DNA of 64,000 bases from Synanceia verrucosa (GCA_029721515.1 CM056569.1:16461007-16525006); one strand, 5' to 3'; numbered from the stretch's first letter, positions 46,861 through 57,803 are shown. The notes: generated by a model from the letters alone, not told the origin. Program-made: numbers and translations.

Positions 46861-47700
46861 TCTAAACCAGAGCTAGCTTCAGCTTTATTCCGGAAGCTAA
46901 ACCGCAGCTAGCTTCAGCTTAATTCGGGAAGCTAAACCAGAGCTGGCTTCAGCTTAATTTGGGAAGCTAAACCGCAGCTAGCTTCAGCTTTATTCGGGAA
47001 GCTAAACCAGAGCTAGCTTCAGCGTAATTCGGGAAGTTAAACCGCAGCTAGCTTCAGCTTTATTTGGGAAGCTAAACCGCAGCTAGCTTCAGCTTTATTC
47101 GGGAAGCTAAACCGCAGCTAGCTTCAGCTTTATTCGGGAGGCTAAACCGCAGCTAGCCTCAGCTTTATTCGGGAAGCTAAACCGCAGCTAGCTTCAGCTT
47201 AATTCGGGAAGCTAAACCGCAACTAGCTTCAGCTTTATTCGGGAAGCTATACCGCAGCTAGCTTCAGCTTTATTCGGGAAGCTTAATCAGAGCTAGCTTC
47301 AGCTTTATTCGGGAAGCTAAACCGCAGCTAGCTTCAGCTTTATTCGGGAAGCTAAACCGCAGCTAGCTTCAGTTTAATTCGGGAAGCTAAACCAGAGCTA
47401 GCTTCAGCTTTATTCGGGAGGCTAAACCACAGCTAGCTTCAGCTTTATTCGGGAAGCTAAACCGCAGCTAGCTTCAGCTTTATTCGGGAAGCTAAACCGT
47501 AGCTAGCTCTAGCTCTATACGGGAAGCTAAACCAGAGCTAGCTTCAGCTTAATTTGGGAAGCTAAACCGCAGCTAGCTCTAGCTTTATGCGGGAAGCTAC
47601 ACCAGAGCTAGCTTCAGCTTAATTCTGGAAGGTAACCCGCAGCTAGCGTCAGCTTTATTCGGGAAGCTAAACCACAGCTAGCTTCAGCTTTATTCAGCCA
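46861..47700. repeat. 35-bp minisatellite, 24 copies
   Basis: Twenty-four head-to-tail units, every one exactly 35 bp (24 x 35 = 840), with only substitutions between units. The consensus contains GCTAAACCGCAGCTAGCTTC followed by AGCTTTATTCGGGAA. Within each unit GAAGCTA and TAGCTTC can pair as a 7-bp stem, and AGCTAGCT is palindromic. Units alternate CCAG and CCGC near both array ends; the middle is uniform CCGC. No long ORF crosses the array. Confidence 0.95.
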
Positions 47701-47799
47701 AGTACATCTTGTTTCTTCATCTATTAACACATAATGGGACTACATACAGCATATGCAAATATACAAATATGGCTGTTTAATATTTCTATATTTATATCT

Positions 47800-47885
47800 T
47801 TTATTTCTTTATGTGTGTCTTTAAGCCGAGAGACTCTACAAAATTTTGTTACGTGTGCATAATGACAATAAAGACTCTTGAATCT
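47800..47885 (+). repeat. LINE 3' tail fragment
   Basis: ATAATGACAATAAAGACTCTTGAAT is the ending shared with 50040-50100 (GATGACAATAAAGACTTTTG). It is typical of 3' ends of fish L2-clade LINEs. No coding part is attached. Confidence 0.55.
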
Positions 47886-48440
47886 ATATATAGCTATAAC
47901 TATGGAAGTGAGTGTAAAAAATCTGTTTAACATGAGTACATGCAGTACCAGCAGGATTTATGACTTGTGGTGAGTTGATTTTCAGGAGGAGATGTAATTT
48001 AAAGATTTTTTCATAGATTAATAGGACACTTTTCTTGAACAATCATATCTTCATAACAGTATTTAAATGTGTATTGAAACAAGTCTTAAAGGTGCCAAAC
48101 AGCCAACTAACAGCTAATCATAATAACACAGCTGTCTCATAATCTTTATGTGCCATTGGCCTGTAGATTAAGTCATTTTTGCATTTGAGCCACTAATTAG
48201 GCCTGACATTTTGAGTTTGTTTATTGCTAATTGCTGCAAATTAAAGTGTCAGAAAAGAATTTTTAAAAAAAAGATCTCTGTGAACGGCAGGAGATGGACC
48301 ATCATTTAGCTGGTCAGTGGAGCGCTGGGCAGGGTTTGAATTACACAGTGGCTTTCAGGGGAGCCCTGTTTTACTCGACTTTCCAATTTCGACGTAAGAT
48401 TCTGTAGTCTCTGTCTAAGCCTTGGTTCAGCATTAGGGCT
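47886..48440. other. No gene recognised
   Basis: AT-rich sequence with no exon, domain or repeat supported. Confidence 0.4.
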
Positions 48441-48677
48441 CTTTCACACTGCCAGCACAGCAGTCACAGATCAGAATGAACAGCTCTGCTGCTTCACAAT
48501 TTCCCCTTTTCCACCAAAAGGAACCTGGTGCTAGTGCTGGTGCTTAGTTGGTTCACTAACCACGTCATTACGTCACTGCAAAACGTCGGTACGTCACTGC
48601 ATTTTTGTTTTCACCCGGCAAAGCTTAAAAACAAGGCTTTGCAAAAAAATCCAAAGCCGATAAAATGAACTGTATGA

Positions 48678-48856
48678 CGTTATATTTGTGCCACACTCCT
48701 GAGCGAATAAAGATTTTGAGCGAGCAAATGCATAAGCAGGAGAAACACTGAGACTCAGCGGTGATTGTGACACGTGCAAAAATAAATTTACTAATTCTGC
48801 ATTTGCTCGCTCAAAATCTGTCTTTGTTCACTCAGGAATGTGGCACAAATGTAACG
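48678..48856. repeat. MITE-like inverted repeat
   Basis: Arms 48678-48732 and 48798-48856 mirror each other with few mismatches and a 4-base indel; shared core TTTTGAGCGAGCAAATGCA. A 65-base spacer lies between. Flanking sequence from about 48500 (TTTCCACCAAAAGGAACC, ACGTCACTGCA repeats) suggests it is the inside of a larger DNA-transposon derivative whose ends are not clear. Confidence 0.7.
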
Positions 48857-49030
48857 CCATATAACTGTTACTGGCTACCATTTTTGACGTAATTCAAATG
48901 GCGACTCCATTTAAGAACAGAGATTGTATCACGGCCGTGTGTCCAGGGAGTGCTTTCAATACATTTGCAAAGGAACCAGGCAGTATTTACTCCGCTGTTG
49001 TTGGTCTCAATAATATATGACTGTGATACA

Positions 49031-49190
49031 CAGGCACCCCAAGCAGTTGGTGGTTCAGTGTCTTGCTCAAGGGCACCTCAGCAGTGCCTAAGAGGAGGAA
49101 CTGGTACCTGTCCAGCTCCCAGACCAGACTCTGTACTTGACCCTCCACTTCTCAGCCCATATCCCCACAGACTGAGCTACTGCCACCCCA
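49031..49190 (-). repeat. tRNA-derived SINE (family B), copy 1
   Basis: On the minus strand: GGGGTGGCAGTAGCTCAGTC (A-box region), a degenerate B-box region (GGGTCAAGTACAG), then GGGCTGGAC-like body, GGCACTGCTGAGGTGCCCTT and GAGCAAGACACTGAACC. It matches 50661-50825 and 54179-54345. Confidence 0.75.
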
Positions 49191-49979
49191 AAGACTCAGT
49201 TACTGGATGGATGGATTAACGGGGAAGGTGACACCTCTGGATCTTGACCCTTTCCTCTGAGCTTCCTCTGGGACATAATGTACTTACAGCAGACCTCCAG
49301 CACTGTGCAGAAAAATGTTGTTGCTCCTACAGAGTAAGGTAGCGCTGCTTGTATCTGTGTTAAAGCCTCCACTAACCTTCCACTTTTGGATTAAGTTACC
49401 ACTCTGTGAGGTTGTTGAGGGAAGCGTTTATGTGCTCAGTGCCTCCTGAGATCATTGGAATTACACATTTTGCATACTTCTCCAACTGTTTGGCTTACCT
49501 TATATCACTAGTTAGCAGCCCCAACAATCTGAGCGGCAGAGGCACTTCCTGTTTAAGATGAAGAATCAAGCCCAGAGAAAGGGGTCGAGGTCATCTCTAC
49601 TTCATACCAGAGCACGGATTCTCACCAAATTAAATTAGCTTGAACGCAAGATCACATAGCCTCAGTTCAGAGGGAGGCCTGTCTGCTGCAGTGACAGGGT
49701 GACAGGTCAGATCCCACTTTCTAAACCTCTCCATGGTGTTATTCCAGGAGCGCCCCCAGCTGTTTGCTTTGCTAAAGCAACCTGATACCTGCTAAGGTAA
49801 AGGAAGTGCTGTTCATCATCAGGCCACGATACTCTGTGCATTTCAGGAGTTATTTATGTTATCAAGATGAACTTTATGTTACCTTCTCTTGAGCATTCAG
49901 GAAATTCTGGTGAGTGAATGGAGTTCTGTCGGAGACCAAAGCAGTCCTGTTCCTCTTATCCAGAATAATTATATTTCTC
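49191..49979. other. No gene recognised
   Basis: Unique-looking sequence without a supported exon on either strand. Confidence 0.4.
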
Positions 49980-50100
49980 CAAACTTTACATGTATTTAGT
50001 TGCAGTTTTTTACATTACACTAAGCACCATGAGGAGCAACGCTCCTAATTTCATTGTATGCACTGTCATATGATGACAATAAAGACTTTTGATTGATTGG
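49980..50100 (+). repeat. LINE 3' tail fragment
   Basis: CTAATTTCATTGTATGCACT...GATGACAATAAAGACTTTTGATTGATTG: the AATTTCATTGTA...ATGACAATAAAG ending with a TTGA-type tail, as at 47800-47885. Confidence 0.6.
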
Positions 50101-50660
50101 TTTGGGCGTGGCAGTCACTGTGTGCACATGGACGAGCGTAATCGTATAATAAAGGCATCAAAAACGTATCAAATTCATGTGCACAGGCTAAGGGTTGTAT
50201 AGGGACTGGATTCACAAATATGATAGGAACCCCTGGCTTAAGACGTTGTTAATCGCCTCTTGTATTGTATCGTACCGTGTTCGCATCCTGCTCAAGAATT
50301 TCCGCCAGGGATTTCACCCGGAAGTGGAAGGAGGCGCGGACGCCATCATAAATAGTAATGTTGTTGCCATAAAAGTCAAATGATACCATGGCTTCGAAGA
50401 AATCAACAACTCACTTTTGGACGGCGACAGTTTAATATTTATTGTTGTTCTTACGTAGCCAAATAACCGGAAGTAGTTCTAACACTACCTGTTGAAAGGA
50501 TTACAGCGCCACCTAGCATAGCGGAGTCAGCCAGGTTGCTGACATTATCTGAATTCCATGTGGAACTCCATGTGTACTTGGATTTTGGGGCAGACCACCT
50601 GCCGAGTTGCAACATTGAATTTTCACACAATCCAGTATGATCCCACCATGTGACTGCAGT
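50101..50660. other. No gene recognised
   Basis: Contains a relatively GC-rich stretch near 50290-50350 (CCCGGAAGTGGAAGGAGGCG). ORFs under 91 codons show no domain. Confidence 0.4.
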
Positions 50661-50825
50661 GAGTAGCTCAGTCTGGAGTGACTGGGAACTGGAGGGTTGT
50701 GGTTCAAGTCCAGGTCGGACCAAGTGGACTGGTAGCTGGAGAGGATCCAGTTCATCCTCCTGGGCACTGCTGAGGTGCTCTTGAGCAAGACACTGAACTC
50801 ACAACTGCTCGGAACACCTGGATAT
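50661..50825 (+). repeat. tRNA-derived SINE (family B), copy 2
   Basis: GAGTAGCTCAGTCTGG (A box) and GGTTCAAGTCC (B box, 50701-50711) sit at tRNA-like spacing. They are followed by CAAGTGGACTGGTAGCTGGA and GGGCACTGCTGAGGTGC. This is the best-preserved promoter of the three family B copies. It is not a tRNA gene: the cloverleaf is not completed and the body continues as SINE. Confidence 0.8.
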
Positions 50826-50924
50826 GGAGCAGCCATGAGTGTTTCATAACTGGTGTGTAATGTACAACTGAAAAATTGAACCAAACTTGTTGTTCCAGTT
50901 ACACTTGGGTTAGGGTTATACTGT

Positions 50925-51657
50925 ATATACACAGCAATAAAAGAAACATGTTTTTAAGCGTCCCCAAGCTACCTATAAAAGATGTTAAATTTGAGAATCT
51001 GGTTTATCACATCCTTTCAACAAATGCACAAAAAGAATACTGTCTAGAGATCAAATTTATTCAAAAAAGGCATATTGGAGTTAATGGTAGACCAAAGTAT
51101 GGCCTCTCTGAGTCGCCTGGGCACTGTTTGAGCACTGATATGGGGTCGGTCACATTCAGGTGTCTCAGCAGCAGTAACGATGGCAGGAAGTGTCCGGCCT
51201 CTGAGATGGCGAAGACGGATATGGCGATCCTGAATGTTGGTCGTCACACATTAGTCTGCCGCTGCGTGGACGATCTGAGGTGCCGTTCATGGCATGGAAT
51301 CTGGTTCTGAGACGACTAATTGTTGATTCGTGAACGTTCATTGCCCTTGCAACATCTCGCACGCTCATGCCGGCACTCAGCATTCCAATAGCACGTTCAC
51401 GTTGGATTTGCGTCAGTCGCGGCATCATTACAAAAGCACCATTTTCATACATCAGTGCTCTAGTCGTCTGGGTCGACTACACCTCCATTAATCTACCCAT
51501 CGGAATACGGCATCACAACATGCACTTATTGCATTTTTGGCACATGTTACCGTTCATGCGCAACCTTTTGTCCAAATAAGCATTTTCACTTTGCTGCTGA
51601 GGCAAACGGCAACAACTGGAATTCACTTTATAAAATGTTTCTTTTGTTGAGTATATA
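50925..51657 (-). mobile_element. Tc1-like deletion derivative (family T3)
   Basis: Ends are inverted and TA-flanked: ATACACAGCAATAAAAGAAAC on the left and ATACTCAACAAAAGAAACA as the reverse complement of the right. The minus strand encodes only the transposase N-terminus: MPRLTQIQRERAIGMLSAG, a helix-turn-helix (MSVRDVARAMNVHESTISRL) and, in another frame, QDRHIRLRHLRGRTLPA and RPHISAQTV. The catalytic domain is absent. It can only be non-autonomous. Confidence 0.78.
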
Positions 51658-51667
51658 TACAATTCTG

Positions 51668-51800
51668 CAATGGGCTGCTATACAGAGCACCCAGTGGGCA
51701 AGTTGGGGTTGTGTCTCATCCTTGAACACAACAGCAGGACTGGGGGATCGAACCCACAAGTGAGCGTCTGGAAGTTAGCTTCACTGCCTCCAGTCTTTCT
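51668..51800 (-). repeat. Possible SINE fragment
   Basis: The minus strand contains TTGTGGGTTCGATCCCC, a Pol III B box, in a context resembling a SINE head. No A box is clear and no second copy was seen. Confidence 0.35.
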
Positions 51801-52365
51801 CTTCCAGTCTGCTGCTCTGCACACAGAAATCACATCAACATGGATCTTCTCATCTGACATCCGAGGGTAAACAGTCGTGGGGTTCCCAAACTACAGGGCA
51901 GTTTTTATAAGAGATAAATCAGATCCACATTGTGTCTGAACTGTTGCAGCCAAGGACCCAGAGGAGGAATGAAGGACCTAATCCAAGCAGGCAGCCATTC
52001 GTCCAGCATGTATGTCATCCTGCAGAGAGGAGTCATGGCTGCACACAAACAAGGGTCATGTGAATGCTGTGTACTGTGTAGATGAATGCTCTCTCACTTT
52101 CTTTCACTCTCACAGATTCACATTCCTCCTGTCCCTTCCTTTCTCTGAACACGACTAAATCTCAGAGTCCAAGACAGTATTTCACAGCTGCTTTGGTGAA
52201 GCAGGAATTTTCAGCCTCCACACTAGATCAAATAACAAGCTTGAGTCTGTTGCACTGGTATGTAACTCACATGTTAGGTGGAGCTATTGTGTATATTTGT
52301 GTCCATACATAGTGGGACAGAGAGAAAGAGCTGTGCAGAAAGGAGTGGGTAACACAACACACAAT
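51801..52365. other. No gene recognised
   Basis: Short ORFs only. Nothing supported before the inverted MITE pair. Confidence 0.4.
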
Positions 52366-52762
52366 CCACACGACAACGGCATGACAACGCTTGTGAGAAC
52401 ATTGCCGGAATTATTTCCGTCTACATGGCAACATGATAACGAGTGACAAGGATGTAATACATATGCCACGCTGTTAGGTGGCGCTGCAAAGAAACACAGA
52501 GAGACCCATGATAAAGAACGAAAGAATGCAATGAGCATGTGCGCATGAAGTCCTTGTTTACTACTTCTTCTGGTCACGTGATGACGTGAGGTTATCATTA
52601 GCAACAACACCGGGTACACGCTGCAACTCCGAAACGGCGTTGTCAGATCTTCTCACTCTGGAAAATACCATTTTGGGTCTCCAAGAACGCCAGAGCCCTC
52701 TGTACGCAAGGCATAATCGGTATCAAAATTTGGTGGATTCACAGAATTCCGTTGTCGTGTGG
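52366..52762 (+). mobile_element. MITE (family D), left copy of inverted pair
   Basis: Bounded by CCACACGACAACGG at 52366-52379 and its complement CCGTTGTCGTGTGG at 52749-52762, so the 397-bp unit has its own terminal inverted repeats. The interior includes GGTGGCGCTGCAAAGAAACA and CTGCAACTCCGAAACGGCG. Nearly all of it is mirrored by 52826-53239. Confidence 0.85.
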
Positions 52763-52825
52763 ACGGCACCTAAATCATACAGTGTTCATAACCTGCCAAG
52801 TGTTTGCTATCTCTGCAGCTCAGCT

Positions 52826-53239
52826 CACACAACAACGGAATTCTGTGAATCCGACAAACTTTAATACCGATTCCGCCTTGTGTAAAAATGGCTCCAGCGT
52901 TGTCGGAGACCCAAAGCGGTATTTTCTGACAACGGGTTCCAGAGTGAGAAGATCTGACAACGCCGTTTCGGAGTTGCAGTGTGTACCCGGCGTTGTAGCT
53001 AACGATGACATCATGTCATCACGTGACCAGAAGGAGTGAACAAGGACTTCAAGACTTTAATGCTCATTGCATTCTTTCGTTCTTTTTCGTGGGTCTCTCT
53101 GTGTTTCTTTGCAGCGCCACCTATCGGTGTGGCATATTTATTACATCCTTGTCACTCATCACTCTTTATCACGTTGCCATGTAGACGGAAACAATTCTGG
53201 CAACGTTCTCACAAGCGTTGTCGTGCCGTTGTCGTGTGG
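52826..53239 (-). mobile_element. MITE (family D), right copy of inverted pair
   Basis: Bounded by CACACAACAACGG (52826-52838, one change) and CCGTTGTCGTGTGG (53226-53239). It is the inverted counterpart of 52366-52762 with scattered differences and small indels, separated from it by 63 bp of unrelated sequence. Mirror-image ORFs on opposite strands (52586-52864 and 52820-53014) share the GT.CNSETALSDLLTLE stretch only because of the palindrome. Confidence 0.85.
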
Positions 53240-54178
53240 ATGGGGCCTCAGTTTATTTATTGAACCTGGAGAGGAGAATGACGCCATGTCACGGGGACAC
53301 ATATGTAGCATGTTGTGGGAGAAGAGATAACATGAGGAGAGGACAGCTGGAGTGTTTCATTACAGAGAAAAATCAATGGGACACCAATGTAGATACAACA
53401 CCTCTGTGTGTCACCCTTTGGAGAAGATTTACACCTCCTGCAGAATTTAATAATGGCCGATACTGCAGGACAGACTCATCAGGACACTGATAGATACTTT
53501 ATACTTCTACTCAACTACATTTCAAAGACAAATATTAGACTTTAAAATTAGACAAATATTAGAAGTTCTGTTGTATTTACAATCACCGCAAAGTAAATAA
53601 ATGAGATTATAGTTCACATCTGTGTCTGGTAGTTATTTATTTATATATGATGATATTTGCCACAGTTTTTTTGTGACTTCTTTAGTTAAAGGTTTATTTA
53701 TTCAACTCTTATTATTTAAACAATTAAAATATTTAAAATTTTAAATTAATATAGTTACCCTAGACAATTATTGTTATTGTATTGACAGCAAGAAAAATAC
53801 ATTTTATACTGACGATTTTATTACAAGTTAATAACACAAATGCAAGACCCTTTAATGTCATAATATGGACAAGTGAGACTCTAATATAACTCTGCTTCCA
53901 AATGCATTAACTTTACAAAGCAGGAGGAGCAGCTTAACACTGACTGGTTAGCATGACCTGTCCACGAGTAGCAAGCTGATTGGTGAGCTTGGCAGGACGG
54001 TATGGACGACATGTATGTGTAAAATAGATGACACAGAATATCCTGGGTCAAAAAAAAAAAAAACGCAGCTTTGATGATCACATGATCACGTTGTCTGCAA
54101 TCCCAATTTTGATCAGAAAATGATAAATCGTTCAGCCCTAGTGGAGAGGTGTCAGAGCGAAGACGCTGCCCTCATATC
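53240..54178. other. No gene recognised
   Basis: AT-rich sequence with an A run near 54049-54063. No exon or domain. Confidence 0.4.
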
Positions 54179-54345
54179 CAGGCACCCCAAGCAGTTGCGG
54201 GTTCAGTGCTTTGCTCAAGGGCACCTCAGCAGTGCCCAGGAGGAGGAACTGGCATGTCTCCAGCTACCAGTCCACTCTCCAGATTTGGTCTGACCTGGAA
54301 TTGAATCAGCGACCCTCCGATTCCTTCTCCAAATCACTACAGACC
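54179..54345 (-). repeat. tRNA-derived SINE (family B), copy 3
   Basis: The minus strand shows GGGTCGCTGATTCAATTCC (decayed B box), CAGACCAAATCTGG, GGACTGGTAGCTGGAGACATG and GGCACTGCTGAGGTGCCCTT. Compared with copy 2 the promoter boxes have drifted. Confidence 0.75.
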
Positions 54346-55221
54346 TCTTTAACTGAACATGAATTATTTGCAAGTGCATCCATAAAATGTCCATCAGGCA
54401 AAAACAGACTTCCAACTGATTGTCCTTTTAGTTCTTTCAGATCTTCAAGACGTACTTCCTTGAACTTCTTTGAACCTCTCCAGTCACTATAATGAGATGA
54501 CATGAGATGAGGTGATCACTCTCCTCCTCTTTAACTTTCCTCTCTTTGGGCTGTTGAGGCTCTCTTGAGGCCATTTTAATTCCCTCCCTTTTAAATTTAC
54601 ATTTGATTGTTTTCGACTGAAGCGGAGGGATTGATTGTGACAGAGGACGTAGAGGACGGAGGAGGATGTGGTGAAAGATGGAGGGGGAAGTGAATGAGGA
54701 GTAAATGGAGAAAGGGAAGAGTTGGAGGAGACGAAGGAGGGAAGCATCAGAGAGAAGAGGAGGAAAGGGATGGCAGGGAATCAAGAGAGGATGGAGGTGA
54801 TGATGGATGATGCAGAGGATACTGGAGGATCGTAGCTTCAGAAGAAATGATTTCTCATAATTGTGTCCGTTCTCTCTTTGGAATTCAGACTGTGTCATTG
54901 CTTTTATTGCTCTTTGCTGTCAGTCAGCTGCATAATCAAGTGTTTCTGTGACAAGTGTCCAAACTCATTTCTGTAAAACTGAAGTATACCTGTGAAGCTT
55001 TCGGAGGCTTGTGCAGATTTTTCTCCATGTGTTGTTGAGTTTCATTGCTCTGCAGCTAGCTACGACTGCTAATCCACTAAGCTGACTTCTGCTACTTGGT
55101 CCGAATGTCTAATGATATTAAGTATCTATGCAGCATATTTCAAGAGCAGATGTCATAAAGTGTTTCACTATAATCGACAAAATACCAAGGAAAGGGCAAG
55201 ATGGTGATGAAGAGAGGAGCT
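54346..55221. other. No gene; includes purine-rich tract
   Basis: From about 54636 to 54832 the plus strand is almost all G and A (GAGG, GGAGGA and AGAGAG motifs), a polypurine tract of roughly 190 bp. ORFs on the minus strand (153 codons at 54437-54898) are Ser/Leu/Pro-rich because of it and are not supported as genes. Confidence 0.5.
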
Positions 55222-55225
55222 TTAA

Positions 55226-55377
55226 CTCACTGAGTGCTAGTCTTTTCATAAAACTGAAAGTGCCTTGTACCAGCACTTTTTGGCCAAAAGTACTCAAAGG
55301 CTGTGTGAGAGCGCCCTCTTGTGCCTGCTGCTGAAAAACCACACTGATGTACATATACATCAATAGCACTCAAAGAG
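55226..55377. mobile_element. TTAA MITE (family M2), short internally deleted copy
   Basis: A 152-bp copy starts after TTAA (55222-55225) with CTCACTGAGTGCTAG and ends AGCACTCAAAGAG before TTGA (55378-55381, a changed TTAA). It keeps both termini, the GGCTGTGTGAGAGCGCCCTC block and the subterminal palindrome (TGATGTACATATACATCA), but lacks the middle 290 bp of 2803-3243. Confidence 0.82.
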
Positions 55378-55381
55378 TTGA

Positions 55382-56053
55382 AGGTACAATACGTAAGAAA
55401 TGTATTTAAATGAATCATAAAATGGTCCTGATATGTCACCAGACATTAAGAAATCATGTTCATTTCAAATACTTATATCACTGAGAACAGTAGTCCAGCC
55501 AGGATATTCTCATTTAAAAAGCCAAATTGCAGCCCTCAACTGATGTTGATGTTGTCATGTTGTGTTTTGGTCTGATGTTCCACCCTCCACCTATCTCCCA
55601 ATCATCAAGTCAGTAGTGTGTCAGCATCTGGGTTACCAGCTCTGCTCTAGTTACCACAGCTGCAGCTACGAACGTGTCTGATAAATAATGTCTAACGTTA
55701 CGAAACCTAAAAGACCTCGTTATGAATTTGAAATACGTCAAGACAAAGTCAGAAATAAAACAAGGACTATCACATAAAACAAGGACTATCACCACGGACC
55801 CCACCCCAGAGCTCCACTCACTTTACCCCAGCCCTCCACAGCTCTCCCCAACCCCATTTTACTCCTTCTCAGTGTCCAAGGTGATGCTCAAGGTGGCTGC
55901 TTTTCATTCACTGTAATACTTTCTGTTCCTGTTGGATACTGCAGCCGAGCTGGCAACTTCTAGTCAGGGGAGAGGGAGAGGGGAGACACTGCTCTACAGT
56001 AATTTGAAAGTGATTGCAGTACCAGTTTGGCCACAGTGCTACATACGGTTCCT
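55382..56053. mobile_element. TTAA-type MITE (family M3) abutting the M2 copy
   Basis: Begins AGGTACAATACGTAAG directly after TTGA at 55378-55381. It ends with the complement of AGGAACCGTATGTAGC before TTAA at 56054-56057. 672 bp, imperfect inverted termini, no transposase. Two copies of ACAAGGACTATCAC sit about 20 bp apart at 55765-55795. Confidence 0.7.
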
Positions 56054-56129
56054 TTAATGTAGAAAATAAGACAAGACTGTTGAACTGGATTCTGAATATG
56101 ATGGGAAGCCATGATAAAGAAATCCCTGA

Positions 56130-56175
56130 CCTACGACCCTATGAGGATAAGCGGTAGATAATGGATGGATGGAGG
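56130..56175 (+). repeat. SINE-A tail remnant
   Basis: GACCCTATGAGGATAAGCGG followed by TAGATAATGGATGGATGG, the last 45 bp of SINE-A. Confidence 0.65.
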
Positions 56176-57711
56176 ACGGTTTAGTGGCTCACCATAAGGG
56201 ATAATCCTGGCTCTGGCAAGGAGTCTGTCGGACCAGTCACAGTGCTCCATCTGCATCTTGAGTCGTTGGGGTGGGCGTAGCACCGTCATCGGCTCTGTCA
56301 TTGATTTTGGAAGAGTTAGACTTGAGTTTTTCTTTGAAAGTTGAGCAGAAAGAAGCACGAAACTCATTCGTTTTAAAGAAGGATGTATTTGCTGTTTTGT
56401 CTAGAGCAAAAGTCTAACATACCAGCTGGCTCCACTGGTCGCTAAAAGGATCGCTCTGAATACGTCACATTGTCTGTTGCTCTGATTGGTCCTAGTGCTG
56501 GCCTATTACATGCAGAAGCAGTTTGAACGACAGCACTTGGTTCTGTCCTCAGACTATTCATTTCATGTCATAGTCTAGCTTGTCAGGCTAACATTCAGCC
56601 CAATTTGAGCCCAAGTGGACCAGACCAGTTAAACCAGTGCAAAATAATCAGACCTGACCTCCAAATGTTTCCCTTTCTATTAGTGTAAAAAAGTAACGTT
56701 TATTCTGAAAACAGTCAGCGAACACATGATCCATTCATACATCTGAGCACAAACAGCCTGAGATGTCTCGTTGATTTCGCACTTATGATTAAAAACAGAC
56801 TGCTGTTTCCTCAAACCTGCCGTTTCATTTATCATTCATCTTTTCTGTCCTCTGCTGTCCTGAATTATTGGATATTTTGTTTCTAATAGCAGCTCTGTCT
56901 ATTATAACCCTGGAGCAGTGAAAGCCCTACATGTGACAGTGTTGTGTCACAGCCTGTACAGTTTTATGGTGAAATCAGAAATAAAGACAGTCATCCAGAG
57001 GGATGGATTGGACATTTGTGGAGAAAAATTTAGAAAGCCGTAGAAAATGATCTGCCATCCATTTTTATGGAGTTGTAAGACAAACTCACACAGTGCAGTG
57101 ATGAGCCGAACACTTCATGTGATAAATACAGTGATTTTCCTCTAGTTTTCCTGCAGCACAGGCAGATTACAGATAACAGCACCTCTTACTAACGTTTCCC
57201 TCGTTTTGATGTCCTCTGCTGCTGGGGAACCATGTGAATTTTAATGCTCTGCCTCTAAACTGTCAATCACACGTTTCCTTTTCTCAACGCAAGCCATTAA
57301 AATACCAACAGGACTGGAGATCATCATGGACATCTGGACGTTGAGAGCTGTGAAATTCAGGCCACATGACTTACACATAAATCGGCATGCATTTACAAGA
57401 AGCTTGTCACCAGTGAAACATGACGTTTTCGTTTTTTTAACTTTGCTGACTTTGCTAAATCCACAAATACCTTTTTTTAACAGCCAATCAGACTCCCTCC
57501 GATCACATGAGCGGTACAGGTGGAAATGGAAGAAATGCCATAGAAATGAGAAGGACCTATTGCTGATTTATTGGGTTAATTTACAGGATTATTACCAAGA
57601 TCACCCAACGGAAAGACATCTGAAAATTTTGGGACAAGCAGGAGACACGAAAAGCTTCAGATGGACAGTTTAAATATCTAAATTAAACATACAGAGTTTA
57701 ATAAATGTATC
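56176..57711. other. No gene recognised
   Basis: Holds a 115-codon plus-strand ORF (57326-57673) with no recognised domain and no neighbouring exon. Not supported as a gene. Confidence 0.4.
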
Positions 57712-57770
57712 AGATCACCATTTTGAACAGGAGTGAGGAATTTAAACTGAACTAAACCTTTTTAGACTAG
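57712..57770 (-). repeat. R1 repeat fragment, inverted
   Basis: TCACCATTTTGAACAGGAGTG and AGGAATTTAAACTGAA, then CCTTTTTAGAC, are the reverse complement of 3530-3570 in R1. Confidence 0.65.
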
Positions 57771-57803
57771 TATGTATTAGTGTCAATGTGACTTTTTTAT
57801 TTT

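Noticed and set aside
46861..47700. CRISPR-like array
   Set aside because: Units are contiguous with no spacers and the DNA is vertebrate; it is a minisatellite.
50661..50733. A possible tRNA gene (A and B boxes)
   Set aside because: No complete cloverleaf; the boxes head a SINE with two more copies in the window. The same applies to the box pair at 6700-6787.
50905..50920. Telomere-like GGGTTAGGGTTA
   Set aside because: Only two units, too short for an interstitial telomeric repeat.
52586..53014. Matching peptides on opposite strands (shared GT.CNSETALSDLLTLE)
   Set aside because: They are the two sides of the inverted MITE pair, not a conserved protein.
54437..54898. 153-codon minus-strand ORF
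   Set aside because: Low-complexity Ser/Leu/Pro sequence complementary to a polypurine tract, with no domain.
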